Source of the DNA: PALSA-1006 sp964571195 | GTDB taxonomy: Bacteria > Pseudomonadota > Gammaproteobacteria > Burkholderiales > Gallionellaceae | Assembly (NCBI GenBank): GCA_964571195.1 | Contig: CAZNAD010000009.1 | Location: forward strand, 15,218-79,217 | Length of the DNA: 64,000 nucleotides | Direction: 5' to 3' | Part shown: in pieces, positions 46,702 to 54,789 of the stretch | How the letters are laid out: every line of letters begins with the position of its first letter | Numbering within the stretch: position 1 is the first letter of the stretch | Position numbers and translations under genes: made by a program | Notes under the pieces: generated by a model | What the model was told of the DNA's origin: nothing | The model's input: only the letters and a program-made list of their open reading frames with translations | The model's database searches: none

Positions 46702-46741
46702 TCAAATATTCTTATTTGAACCATAAGCAAGCGTTATGGTT
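46702..46741. promoter_or_regulatory. putative CbbR operator, two inverted repeats
   Basis: AACCATAA-7-TTATGGTT (46719-46741) is a perfect dyad containing the LysR-type T-N11-A. TCAAATA-4-TATTTGA (46702-46719) is a second perfect dyad directly beside it. Both lie in the 127-base divergent gap between cbbM and cbbR. A TAGAAT at 46742-46747 just before cbbR overlaps the first dyad's edge, which suggests autoregulation. Confidence 0.7.
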
Positions 46742-46756
46742 TAGAATCCCTGCACC

Positions 46757-47656
46757 ATGCTGCCATTAAGTTTGCGACAACTACAGGTCTTCGAGAGCGT
46801 GGCGCGCCATTTGAACCATTCGCGCGCCGCTGAAGAATTGTTCCTGTCTCAGCCTGCGATATCCATGCAGATCAAGCAGGCGGAGCAGACTATCGGAATG
46901 GCCTTATTTGAGCAAGTGGGCAAGAAGCTGTTCCTGACCGACGCCGGGCGCGAGTTGCTGCACTACTCGCGCGCTATCGTTTTATTGATGCAAGAGATGG
47001 AAACTGTTTTCGATGAAATGAAGGGCTTGGAACACGGACATCTCAACATCGCGGTGGTGAGTACGGCCAACTATTTTATGCCTCAGTTGCTGGCCAAATT
47101 CATTCAGGCGCATCCCAAGATCAAGGTGAGTCTATCGGTCGCCAACCGCGATGCGGTACTCAAACAACTTGCCGAGAACGTCGCCGACCTCGCCATCATG
47201 GGACAGCCGCCTGACGGGACGGATATGCTGGCCGAACCCTTCATGCAAAACCCGCTGGTGGTGATTGCCGCGCCCTCGCACCCGCTGGCGCGCAAGAAAA
47301 AAATCCAGCCCAAACAGCTGGCGAGCGAAACCTTCCTGTTGCGCGAACAAGGCTCCGGCACACGTGGCGTGGTCGAGCGTTTTTTTACCAGCCACCATCT
47401 GGCCTTGCCTACCCATATGGCTATGGATACTAACGAAGCCATCAAGCAATCGGTTCAGGCCGGGATGGGTATCGGCATCATCTCCCGTCATGGCATTGAG
47501 CTGGAACTGGAAACCAAGCGTCTGGTCGTGCTCGATGTGGAACATTTTCCTATCGTGCGGCATTGGCATATCGTTCATCGTAAGAACAAACGCTCGTCTG
47601 TTGCTGCACAAGAGTTCGAGCGCTTTCTGCTACGTACCGCCCAAGAAACGCCTTGA
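46757..47656 (+). CDS. cbbR: LysR-type regulator of CO2 fixation genes
   Basis: A 299-residue LysR-family activator. The winged helix is at residues 1-62 (LRQLQVFESVARHLNHSRAAEELFLSQPAISMQIKQAE), followed by the periplasmic-binding-protein-like effector domain. It is divergent from cbbM, the classic CbbR arrangement, with two dyads between. The ATG at 46757 lies only 10 bases after a TAGAAT, so the leader would be very short. The effector in this organism is unknown; NADPH or sugar phosphates are known for relatives. Confidence 0.94.
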   Translation: MLPLSLRQLQVFESVARHLNHSRAAEELFLSQPAISMQIKQAEQTIGMALFEQVGKKLFLTDAGRELLHYSRAIVLLMQEMETVFDEMKGLEHGHLNIAVVSTANYFMPQLLAKFIQAHPKIKVSLSVANRDAVLKQLAENVADLAIMGQPPDGTDMLAEPFMQNPLVVIAAPSHPLARKKKIQPKQLASETFLLREQGSGTRGVVERFFTSHHLALPTHMAMDTNEAIKQSVQAGMGIGIISRHGIELELETKRLVVLDVEHFPIVRHWHIVHRKNKRSSVAAQEFERFLLRTAQETP

Positions 47657-47679
47657 TTCTTTTCTTCACCAGAAAACAT

Positions 47680-47710
47680 CGGGGGCGACCATACAAGTTG
47701 GCCGCCCCCG
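47680..47710. terminator. bidirectional hairpin between cbbR and the DHH gene
   Basis: Eleven-base arms CGGGGGCGACC / GGCCGCCCCCG with one mismatch and a 9-base loop lie between two convergent stops. On the plus strand it is followed by TATTTATCGTT. Confidence 0.7.
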
Positions 47711-47731
47711 TATTTATCGTTCTCAGAAATA

Positions 47732-48664
47732 TTAGCCAGCAGAATTAATTTGAGCTACCAGCTCGTTCAGCACGGCTTCCGCCTTGTCGTTATCAACTTG
47801 GCAAGTGCCTGCATTTTCGTGCCCGCCGCCGCCATGTTTCAACATCAATTCTCCGACATTTGTCTTCGAGGTGCGGTTGAGAATAGACTTTCCGGTAGCG
47901 AATACGGTGTTTTGCTGTTTTACGCCCCATAAAACGTGAATGGAAATGTTGGTCTCAGGATACATTGCGTAGATCATGAAACGATTTCCTGCGTAAATGG
48001 TTTCTTCTTTCCGAAGATCCAGCACCACCAAATTGCCGCGTACCGTCGCACAGCGCTTGATCTGGTCTTTAAACCGCTCTTCGTGGCTGAAATATAGCTC
48101 CGCACGCTCCTTTACATCTGGCAGCTGCATGATCTGGTCAATATTGTGGCTTTTGCAATAATCGATCAAATCCATCATCAAGTTGTAATTTGAAATGCGG
48201 AACTCTCGGAACCGGCCCAAGCCCGTGCGGGAATCCATCAAATAATTGAGTAACACCCAGCCCTTGGGATTCAACACTTCTTCGCGCGAGAACTGGGCTG
48301 CGTCCGCCTTATCAACCGCAAGCATCATGTCATTCCACTCTGCCGGAAATGCCTTTGCGCCGCCATAATAGTCATAAACTACACGGGCTGCGGAGGGGGC
48401 TTTGGGATCGATGATGTGGTTGCTGTGTCCGCCGGTGTTGCGGATGGTCTCCGATAAGTGGTGATCAAATGCCAGGTGCGCACCTGCCACATATGGCAAG
48501 TTGGTAGTGATATCTCCCGCGCCAATTTCAATCTTGCCATCCTGCATATCTTTCGGGTGAACGAACAAAATCTCTCCCAGCATATCAAGGTGCTTTAACA
48601 ACACCGCGCAGACTAGGCCATCAAAGTCGCTTCGCGTCACCAACCGATATTTCTTGTTTCCCAT
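47732..48664 (-). CDS. DHH/DHHA1-family phosphoesterase
   Basis: About 310 residues from the ATG at 48664, which has GGGGGAA upstream; the frame runs 24 codons further without similarity. It has the N-terminal metal motif RSDFDGLVCAVLL (Asp13, Asp15), the DHH triad at 67-69 in AFDHHLS, and the DHHA1 substrate motif GGGGHENAG near the C-terminus. Relatives are nanoRNases, cyclic-dinucleotide hydrolases or exopolyphosphatases; the substrate here is not evident. The gene is AT-richer than the cbb genes beside it. It is convergent with cbbR and lies 156 bases downstream of gyrB; that gap holds only a short hairpin (48802-48815). Confidence 0.85.
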   Translation of the reverse strand: MGNKKYRLVTRSDFDGLVCAVLLKHLDMLGEILFVHPKDMQDGKIEIGAGDITTNLPYVAGAHLAFDHHLSETIRNTGGHSNHIIDPKAPSAARVVYDYYGGAKAFPAEWNDMMLAVDKADAAQFSREEVLNPKGWVLLNYLMDSRTGLGRFREFRISNYNLMMDLIDYCKSHNIDQIMQLPDVKERAELYFSHEERFKDQIKRCATVRGNLVVLDLRKEETIYAGNRFMIYAMYPETNISIHVLWGVKQQNTVFATGKSILNRTSKTNVGELMLKHGGGGHENAGTCQVDNDKAEAVLNELVAQINSAG

Positions 48665-48820
48665 GGTTTTTCCCCCACTTAAAATTGAATTTACAAATAT
48701 ATCTTTATTTCCGGCCACTCTTATCCCCTTGGCCAAAGCCCCAGTAACTTAACGACCCTGTCTTAGTGAGTCAATATTTTTGACGGCCTATATATTTTAC
48801 TGTCCCGGTCTCGGGATGCC

Positions 48821-51250
48821 TTAAACATCCAGATTTTTTACGCCTAGCGCATTCTGTTCGATGAATGCCCGTCTTGGCTCTACCACATCTCCCATTAGAG
48901 TCGTGAATATCTCGTCTGCCGAAATTGCATCTTCGATACGGACGCGCAATAAAATGCGGTTCTTGACGTCCATGGTCGTTTCCCACAGCTGGTCTGGGTT
49001 CATTTCTCCCAAGCCTTTATAACGCTGGATACTGACACCGCGCTTGGCATCTTCCAACAGCCACTCGATAGCCTGCTTAAAACTATTGACGCTGCGCTTT
49101 TGCTCTCCGCGCATCGCGTACGTGGTTGGAGTGATGAGCCCTGTCAACGCTCGTGCCGTTTGGCAGATCTGCCCGTAATCCCCGCTTTGCAGGAAGTCCC
49201 GATCCAGATAGCTTACGGAATGGTTTCCGTGAAATGTCTTTTCCAGACGCAACCGAAGCTCACCGTTTTCGTCCTCTTCGACTCGCGCGCTGATAACTCC
49301 GCCACAGGCCGCTTCCAGCAGTTTGGCACTTTTTTGTGCCTGTTGATTATCCGCCAGCGAAAGCTCCGGCAGACTCAACAAAGCATGACTGGCTTCCGGG
49401 GCAATGAAGCGCGACAGACGATCAATCACTGCCTCGGCAAGAAAATATTGTTTTGCAATCTCGCCCAAAGCCTCGCCCTGTATGGGGGGCATATCCAATG
49501 CCGGATAGAATGCTGCATTGTTCAGCGCCGAGCCAAGCATGTAGTTTTTAAGCTCGTGTTCATCTTTAAGATAACGTTCGTCTTTACCTTGTTTGATTTT
49601 ATACAGCGGCGGCTGTGCAATGTAGATATGGCCGCGCTCGACCAACTCTGGCATCTGGCGGTAAAAGAATGTGAGCAGCAGGGTACGAATGTGGGCTCCG
49701 TCCACGTCTGCGTCAGTCATGATGATGATGCGGTGGTAGCGCAACTTGTCGGCGTTATATTCCTCTTTGCCGATACCGGTACCCAAAACCGTAATCAGCG
49801 TCGCGATTTCCTGGGAGGAGATGAGCTTTTCGAAACGCGCACGCTCGACATTCAATATCTTGCCTTTTAACGGCAGGATGGCTTGAAACTTGCGATCACG
49901 CCCCTGTTTCGCAGATCCTCCCGCAGAGTCGCCCTCGACCAGATAAAGCTCGGACAGCGCCGGGTCTTTTTCCTGACAATCAGCCAACTTTCCCGGCAGA
50001 CCAATACCGTCCAACACACCTTTGCGCCGTGTTAATTCGCGAGCCTTTCGGGCGGCATCCCGAGCTCGGGCAGCCTCGATAATCTTGTTGCAAATAATTT
50101 TGGCATCGACTGGGTTCTCCAGCAGAAAGTCGGTCAACTTCTGTGCCACCACCTCCTGAACGGCCGGTTGGACTTCACTGGAGACCAGCTTGTCTTTTGT
50201 CTGTGAAGAGAATTTCGGGTCAGGAACCTTCACCGACAAGACGCAGGTCAGCCCTTCGCGCATATCGTCACCGGTCGTATCCACCTTGGCTTTTTTTGCC
50301 AATTCGTTATCTTCGATATATTTATTGATGACCCGGGTCATTGCCATGCGCAGACCGGTCATATGCGTACCACCATCTCGCTGCGGGATGTTATTGGTGA
50401 AACATTGCACAACTTCTGAATAGCTGTCATTCCACTGCATTGCCACATCTACCGTGATGTTGTCTTTTTCGCCGCTGGCCTGGAAACATTTGGGATGCAA
50501 CACCGATTTACTTTTGTTCATGTACTCGACAAAACCGCGAACGCCGCCCGAATAAGCGAAGTTTTCACTTTTACCCGTACGCTGATCTATCAGTTCGATT
50601 TTTACTCCATTATTCAAAAAGGAGAGTTCACGCAAGCGTTTGGCCAATATCTCATAATGAAATTCGACAGTGCCGAATATCTCTTTGTCTGCCAGAAAAT
50701 GTACTTCTGTACCGCGCTTATTGGTTTCACCCAACACCCGCGCAGGAGAAACTTCCACGCCGTTTTGAATCTCGAGTAAACGATCTTTCACTACACCGCG
50801 AACAAACTCCAGCCCGTGTTTTTTTCCATCCCGATAGGTGGTCAACTTCAACCATTCTGAAAGACCGTTCACACAACTCACCCCCACGCCGTGTAAACCA
50901 CCTGATACCTTATAACTATTCTGGTTGAATTTTCCGCCTGCATGCAGCACCGTCAGAACAATTTCCGCTGCGGATCGCTTGGGCTCGTGTTTGTCGTCAA
51001 ATTTGATACCAACCGGGATGCCGCGCCCATTATCTGCCACCGATATGGAATTATCTCCATGAATAATCACTTTGATATCATCACAGTGTCCAGCAAGCGA
51101 TTCGTCGATTGCGTTATCCACCACCTCGAAAACCATGTGATGTAAGCCGGTTCCGTCCGAAGTATCGCCGATATACATACCCGGGCGCTTGCGCACAGCC
51201 TCTAGGCCTTCGAGTTGTTGAATGCTTGATTCGTCGTAGTTATCGCTCAT
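48821..51250 (-). CDS. gyrB: DNA gyrase subunit B
   Basis: The ATPase subunit of gyrase. The 809-residue product has the GHKL ATPase (EVVDNAIDE, DNGRGIPVG, GGLHGVG), the transducer, the TOPRIM motifs EGDSAGGSAKQGRD and DADVDGAHIRT, and the C-terminal GLGEMNPDQLWETTM. Length is typical for betaproteobacteria. GGAAG precedes the ATG. A parS site lies in the 38 bases between it and dnaN. Confidence 0.98.
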   Translation of the reverse strand: MSDNYDESSIQQLEGLEAVRKRPGMYIGDTSDGTGLHHMVFEVVDNAIDESLAGHCDDIKVIIHGDNSISVADNGRGIPVGIKFDDKHEPKRSAAEIVLTVLHAGGKFNQNSYKVSGGLHGVGVSCVNGLSEWLKLTTYRDGKKHGLEFVRGVVKDRLLEIQNGVEVSPARVLGETNKRGTEVHFLADKEIFGTVEFHYEILAKRLRELSFLNNGVKIELIDQRTGKSENFAYSGGVRGFVEYMNKSKSVLHPKCFQASGEKDNITVDVAMQWNDSYSEVVQCFTNNIPQRDGGTHMTGLRMAMTRVINKYIEDNELAKKAKVDTTGDDMREGLTCVLSVKVPDPKFSSQTKDKLVSSEVQPAVQEVVAQKLTDFLLENPVDAKIICNKIIEAARARDAARKARELTRRKGVLDGIGLPGKLADCQEKDPALSELYLVEGDSAGGSAKQGRDRKFQAILPLKGKILNVERARFEKLISSQEIATLITVLGTGIGKEEYNADKLRYHRIIIMTDADVDGAHIRTLLLTFFYRQMPELVERGHIYIAQPPLYKIKQGKDERYLKDEHELKNYMLGSALNNAAFYPALDMPPIQGEALGEIAKQYFLAEAVIDRLSRFIAPEASHALLSLPELSLADNQQAQKSAKLLEAACGGVISARVEEDENGELRLRLEKTFHGNHSVSYLDRDFLQSGDYGQICQTARALTGLITPTTYAMRGEQKRSVNSFKQAIEWLLEDAKRGVSIQRYKGLGEMNPDQLWETTMDVKNRILLRVRIEDAISADEIFTTLMGDVVEPRRAFIEQNALGVKNLDV

Positions 51251-51267
51251 AATTCTTCCAAAATTAC

Positions 51268-51283
51268 TGTTTCACGTGGAACA
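51268..51283. promoter_or_regulatory. parS centromere site
   Basis: TGTTTCACGTGGAACA is the reverse complement of TGTTCCACGTGAAACA and fits the ParB-binding consensus TGTTNCACGTGAAACA at every defined base. It fills the gap between dnaN and gyrB. Confidence 0.9.
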
Positions 51284-51288
51284 TCTCG

Positions 51289-52392
51289 TTAAATACGCAT
51301 CGGCATAACAACATATTTAAACTCTTCTTCTCCCGGCACGGTAATCAATATGCTGCTATTAGGGTCTCCAAATGAAAAAGTGACTTCTTGCGCTGGCGTA
51401 TTATTTAATCCATCCAAAAGGTAGTTCACATTAAAGCCGATATCCAGCGCCGGGCCGTGATACTCGTTTTCAATATCTTCCTGAGCTTCTTCCTGTTCAC
51501 TATTGCTGCTGATAATACGAAGATTTTTTTCAGTCAGTACAAACCGAACGCCACGGAACTTTTCGTTCGAGAGAATCGCTGCCCGCTGTAATGCTTGTAG
51601 TACGGTTAAGCGATCCAAAGACAGGTGATTGCTGTAATTCGGAATGACGCGCTCGTAATCCGGGAATTTTCCATCGATTACTTTAGAGGTAAGCACAATA
51701 TCGGCAAAAGAGAGGCGCACCTGTTTTTCTGCTAACTCAAGCGTTATTTCATCTTCTGAATCCGCGAGTAATTTTGACAATTCATTGACGGTTTTTCTGG
51801 ACAGAATAACCTCGGTCTTGGCATAGGTCTTTTCCAGTTTTGAGCTTACAAAAGCCAATCTATGGCCATCGGTTGCTATCAGACGGATCTGCTGCCCATC
51901 TATAACTAACAAGACCCCGTTGAGGTAATAACGGATATCTTGTTGTGCCATTGCATATTGAACCAATCCTAGCAGCTTTTTTAATAGACCTTGTTTAAGT
52001 ATGACTTGAGTAGCATTATCGAGCTGGTTTGTTACTACCGGAAAGTCTTGTGCCGGCAACGTTTGTAGACTAAAGCGACTCTTGTTTGATTTGATCAATA
52101 GTTTATTTTCTTGTATCTCCAAGGAAACCTTGCTAGCGTCAGGCAACACCCTGAGGATTTCCTGCAATTTTTTTGCAGATACCGTGACGGCTTCGGCAGT
52201 GCCACTAGCCTCCATTGCACGGATGGTGGAAATCTGTATCTCTAAATCTGTTGCAACCAGCTTGAGGCTGGAATCCCCTTTTTCAATCAGTACATTCGAA
52301 AGAATCGGTAATGGTTGTTTTCTTTCTACGATACCCACAACAGTTTGAAGCGGCTTGAGGAGTACATCTTTATCTATTTTATCTATAAACAT
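51289..52392 (-). CDS. dnaN: DNA polymerase III beta sliding clamp
   Basis: The processivity clamp of replication. The 367-residue product has three repeated clamp folds, MFIDKIDKDVLLKPLQTVVGIVERK at the start and the conserved C-terminal YVVMPMRI. It is between dnaA and gyrB, as in many bacteria, and lies 192 bases after dnaA, with DnaA-box-like sequences in that gap. Confidence 0.98.
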   Translation of the reverse strand: MFIDKIDKDVLLKPLQTVVGIVERKQPLPILSNVLIEKGDSSLKLVATDLEIQISTIRAMEASGTAEAVTVSAKKLQEILRVLPDASKVSLEIQENKLLIKSNKSRFSLQTLPAQDFPVVTNQLDNATQVILKQGLLKKLLGLVQYAMAQQDIRYYLNGVLLVIDGQQIRLIATDGHRLAFVSSKLEKTYAKTEVILSRKTVNELSKLLADSEDEITLELAEKQVRLSFADIVLTSKVIDGKFPDYERVIPNYSNHLSLDRLTVLQALQRAAILSNEKFRGVRFVLTEKNLRIISSNSEQEEAQEDIENEYHGPALDIGFNVNYLLDGLNNTPAQEVTFSFGDPNSSILITVPGEEEFKYVVMPMRI

Positions 52393-52584
52393 TCTATATA
52401 TCCTTAATAGCTATAACAATCATGGTAAAAATTGGGGATAACAAACTTTTCTATTTAAATACATTTAATTGAACATTTAACTTGTTACTAAAAACTGGCA
52501 ACGAAGACTGTGCATGTTATGTGGATAAAAATCCAAACTTCACTCCTGTAAAGAGTTATCAACAAATGTTTCAGAAGTTTTCAT
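52393..52584. other. dnaA-dnaN intergenic region with DnaA-box-like sites, possible part of oriC
   Basis: The region is strongly AT-rich on the dnaN side. TGTGGATAA at 52520-52528 is an exact DnaA box. TGGGGATAA (52433-52441) and TTATCAACA (52556-52564) each have one mismatch. An AT-rich stretch without G+C runs (about 52441-52490) could serve as unwinding element. It also must hold the dnaN leader. Whether replication starts here or in the dnaA-rpmH gap cannot be decided from sequence. Confidence 0.5.
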
Positions 52585-53919
52585 CTAGTTTCGCAACGTT
52601 TGATTGAGTAAATTAAAATCAGCGTTTAATGCCGCATCTGTATTTCTGAGACTTTCTATTGTTTTGCAGGCGTGCAGAACTGTCGAATGATCTCGGCCAC
52701 CAAAGGCATTACCAATCTCAGGAAGACTTAATTGTGTCAGCTCTCTGGCTAGACACATCGCGATTTGGCGAGGTCTGGCGATAATACGGGTCCTCTTTTT
52801 GGATAATAGATCAAGGAGCTTAATCCGGTAGAAATCGGCAACTGTTTTTTGGATGTTTTCGATAGAAACTTGTTTATTCTGCGCGGCAAGCAAATCTTTA
52901 AGTGCTTCTTTTGCCAGATCTGTAGTGATGGGGCGTTTGTGAAAGCGGGCGAATGCTTCGATTCTATTGAGAGCGCCTTCCAGTTCACGAATGTTCGAGC
53001 GCACATGTTTGGCAATAAAGAATGCGACATCTTCCCCTATGGGATTCCCCGAGAGTACCGCTTTCTGCAGCAAGATAGCGACTCGCATTTCCAGGCCGGG
53101 AGGCTCAATAGCAACTGTCAGACCACAACTGAAACGAGAAGTCAGACGGGGCTCTATCCCGGAGATTTCCTTTGGAAAGGTGTCGCAGGTAATGATGACT
53201 TGTTTATTGGTATCAATCAGCGAATTCAATGTATAAAAGAATTCCTGCTGGGTTCCAGGTTTGTCAGCAATAAATTGGATATCGTCAATCAGCAATAAAT
53301 CCAGAGAGTTGTAATATTGCTTGAATTCATCAAATTGTTTTGTCTGAAAAGCACGGACAACATCGGAAACATAGTTTGTTGCATGAACATAGCAAATATT
53401 GGCTTGGCTGTTCTCTTTTTTGAACTGATTTCCAATCGCTTGGATTAAATGGGTTTTCCCTAAACCCACGCCCCCATAAATGAATAAAGGGTTGTAAGTC
53501 ATTCCAGGAGAATCTGCGACCTGAATGGCTGCCGCGTGTGCTAGCTGGTTTGCTTTTCCTGTAACAAAGTTTTCAAACAACAGTGACGGATTCAGCTTGG
53601 CGGTATGTTTGTGTTTTTTCTGTGGCGATGCAGCAACCTTACTGAGGGGTTCAGAATTTGCAGCAGGAGCGGCGGTTTTTTTTCCAACCCGCAATTCGAT
53701 CTGGGCCGGCGCAGCAAAAAACGCTTGAGCCCGGGCAGTAATCTCTGGCAAAAAGCGCTCTTGAATAACCTTCAGAGTAAAACCATTGGGCGCGGTCAGA
53801 GTGACCCGGGTCCCGGAGGTTTCGAATACCAGAGGCTTTATCCAGGAATTGAACTGTTGAGCGGGAAGCTGGTCTTTAAAGAACGCGAGGCAGCTATCCC
53901 ACAGATTTTGGTGTGGCAT
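52585..53919 (-). CDS. dnaA: chromosomal replication initiator DnaA
   Basis: A 444-residue AAA+ initiator. Domain I is at residues 1-80 (WDSCLAFFKDQLPAQQFNSWI), a short Lys/Ala/Pro linker follows, the ATPase has GGVGLGKTH and LLLIDDIQF, and domain IV carries the DnaA signature GGRDHSTVLHACKTI. All motifs are intact. The linker domain II is short. It is followed by dnaN and gyrB on the same strand and is divergent from rpmH. Confidence 0.98.
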   Translation of the reverse strand: MPHQNLWDSCLAFFKDQLPAQQFNSWIKPLVFETSGTRVTLTAPNGFTLKVIQERFLPEITARAQAFFAAPAQIELRVGKKTAAPAANSEPLSKVAASPQKKHKHTAKLNPSLLFENFVTGKANQLAHAAAIQVADSPGMTYNPLFIYGGVGLGKTHLIQAIGNQFKKENSQANICYVHATNYVSDVVRAFQTKQFDEFKQYYNSLDLLLIDDIQFIADKPGTQQEFFYTLNSLIDTNKQVIITCDTFPKEISGIEPRLTSRFSCGLTVAIEPPGLEMRVAILLQKAVLSGNPIGEDVAFFIAKHVRSNIRELEGALNRIEAFARFHKRPITTDLAKEALKDLLAAQNKQVSIENIQKTVADFYRIKLLDLLSKKRTRIIARPRQIAMCLARELTQLSLPEIGNAFGGRDHSTVLHACKTIESLRNTDAALNADFNLLNQTLRN

Positions 53920-53950
53920 AAGTTTACGGACACAGAATATCTATCGCGGC

Positions 53951-53981
53951 ATTCTACAGGGACAATAAAAAGTTATCCACA
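53951..53981 (-). promoter_or_regulatory. dnaA promoter with overlapping DnaA box
   Basis: On the minus strand TGGATA (53979-53974) and TAGAAT (53956-53951) are spaced by 17 bases. The -35 hexamer lies inside an exact DnaA box TTATCCACA (53973-53981), so binding by DnaA would block it. Confidence 0.6.
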
Positions 53982-53994
53982 GTATAAAATAAAC

Positions 53995-54023
53995 TTGACA
54001 GGGGACATGTTAAGTATTGTAAT
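53995..54023 (+). promoter_or_regulatory. rpmH promoter
   Basis: Perfect TTGACA (53995-54000), 17-base spacer, TGTAAT (54018-54023), then a leader of about 30 bases with AAGGAA before the rpmH ATG. Confidence 0.85.
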
Positions 54024-54059
54024 CGCGCGCTTTTCAACAAGAACACCTAAGGAATAAAC

Positions 54060-54194
54060 ATGAAACGTACATACCAACCCTCCGTAACCAAGAGAAAGCG
54101 CACCCACGGTTTTCTGGTTCGTATGAAGACCAAGGGCGGAAGAGCAGTTATCGCCGCACGCCGCGCCAAGGGCCGCGCGCGCTTAGCGGTATAA
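54060..54194 (+). CDS. rpmH: 50S ribosomal protein L34
   Basis: A 44-residue, very basic ribosomal protein starting MKRTYQPSVTKRKRTHGF and ending GRARLAV, fully typical of L34. AAGGAA lies just before the ATG and a strong promoter 37 bases further up. The stop is followed after one base by the GTG of rnpA, so the two are coupled, as in nearly all bacteria. Confidence 0.97.
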   Translation: MKRTYQPSVTKRKRTHGFLVRMKTKGGRAVIAARRAKGRARLAV

Positions 54195-54195
54195 A

Positions 54196-54576
54196 GTGAA
54201 TCAACGCTTTCTTTTTGCACATCGGTTACATCGGCGCGAAGAATTCGAGCTTGCGCTGCAAAAACGGGGGCTATCTACCAAATGGATGACCCTGCATTTT
54301 AGAAAGAATGCAACAGGTATTGATCGCTTGGGAATGGTCGTAAGCAAGCGGGTAGCGCTTAAGGCTATTACCAGAAACCGGATAAAACGCCTGATTCGGG
54401 AGATGTTCAGGCAGGAGCCGCATGTTGTTGGTAGCGGATCTCTGGATTTTGTAATCAAAATGCGACGAAATCCCGGAAGCGAAGAGATAAAAGAGTTCAG
54501 ACAATCCCTCGCTTGTTTGCTGGAAGAGGCGAGGAGGATTAAAGATAATGACGCGCCTAATTCTGCTTCTCATTAA
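54196..54576 (+). CDS. rnpA: ribonuclease P protein component
   Basis: RnpA assists the RNase P RNA in tRNA 5' maturation. The 126-residue product starts at a GTG one base after the rpmH stop. It has the family RNR motif in ITRNRIKRLIREMFR (about residues 55-69) and the preceding LGMVVSKRVALKA. The C-terminus overlaps yidD by 29 bases. Confidence 0.96.
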   Translation: MNQRFLFAHRLHRREEFELALQKRGLSTKWMTLHFRKNATGIDRLGMVVSKRVALKAITRNRIKRLIREMFRQEPHVVGSGSLDFVIKMRRNPGSEEIKEFRQSLACLLEEARRIKDNDAPNSASH

Positions 54577-54757
54577 AGGTTATCAATACCTGATTCGTCC
54601 GCTGTCTCCCCCTGCTTGTCGTTTTCATCCGTCTTGTTCAAACTATTTCTCCGAGGCACTGACCAAACACGGTTTGGTTCGGGGAATGCGGCTGGGAATC
54701 TGGCGATTATTACGTTGTAATCCTTGGGGTGCCGGCGGTTACGACCCTGTCCCATAA
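54548..54757 (+). CDS. yidD: membrane protein insertion efficiency factor YidD
   Basis: A 69-residue protein with the family core LIRPLSPPACRFHPSCSNYFSEAL and NPWGAGGYDPVP. The N-terminal amphipathic or hydrophobic helix suggests membrane association. It overlaps rnpA by 29 bases and precedes yidC by 32 bases. It aids YidC-dependent insertion. Confidence 0.95.
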   Translation: MTRLILLLIKGYQYLIRPLSPPACRFHPSCSNYFSEALTKHGLVRGMRLGIWRLLRCNPWGAGGYDPVP

Positions 54758-54789
54758 ACTCTGACAATCTGTATTAGGTGTAAGCCAAG

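Noticed and set aside
48802..48815. Hairpin TCCCG-GTCT-CGGGA after gyrB
   Set aside because: Only five base pairs and no T-run on the minus strand; not enough for a terminator call.
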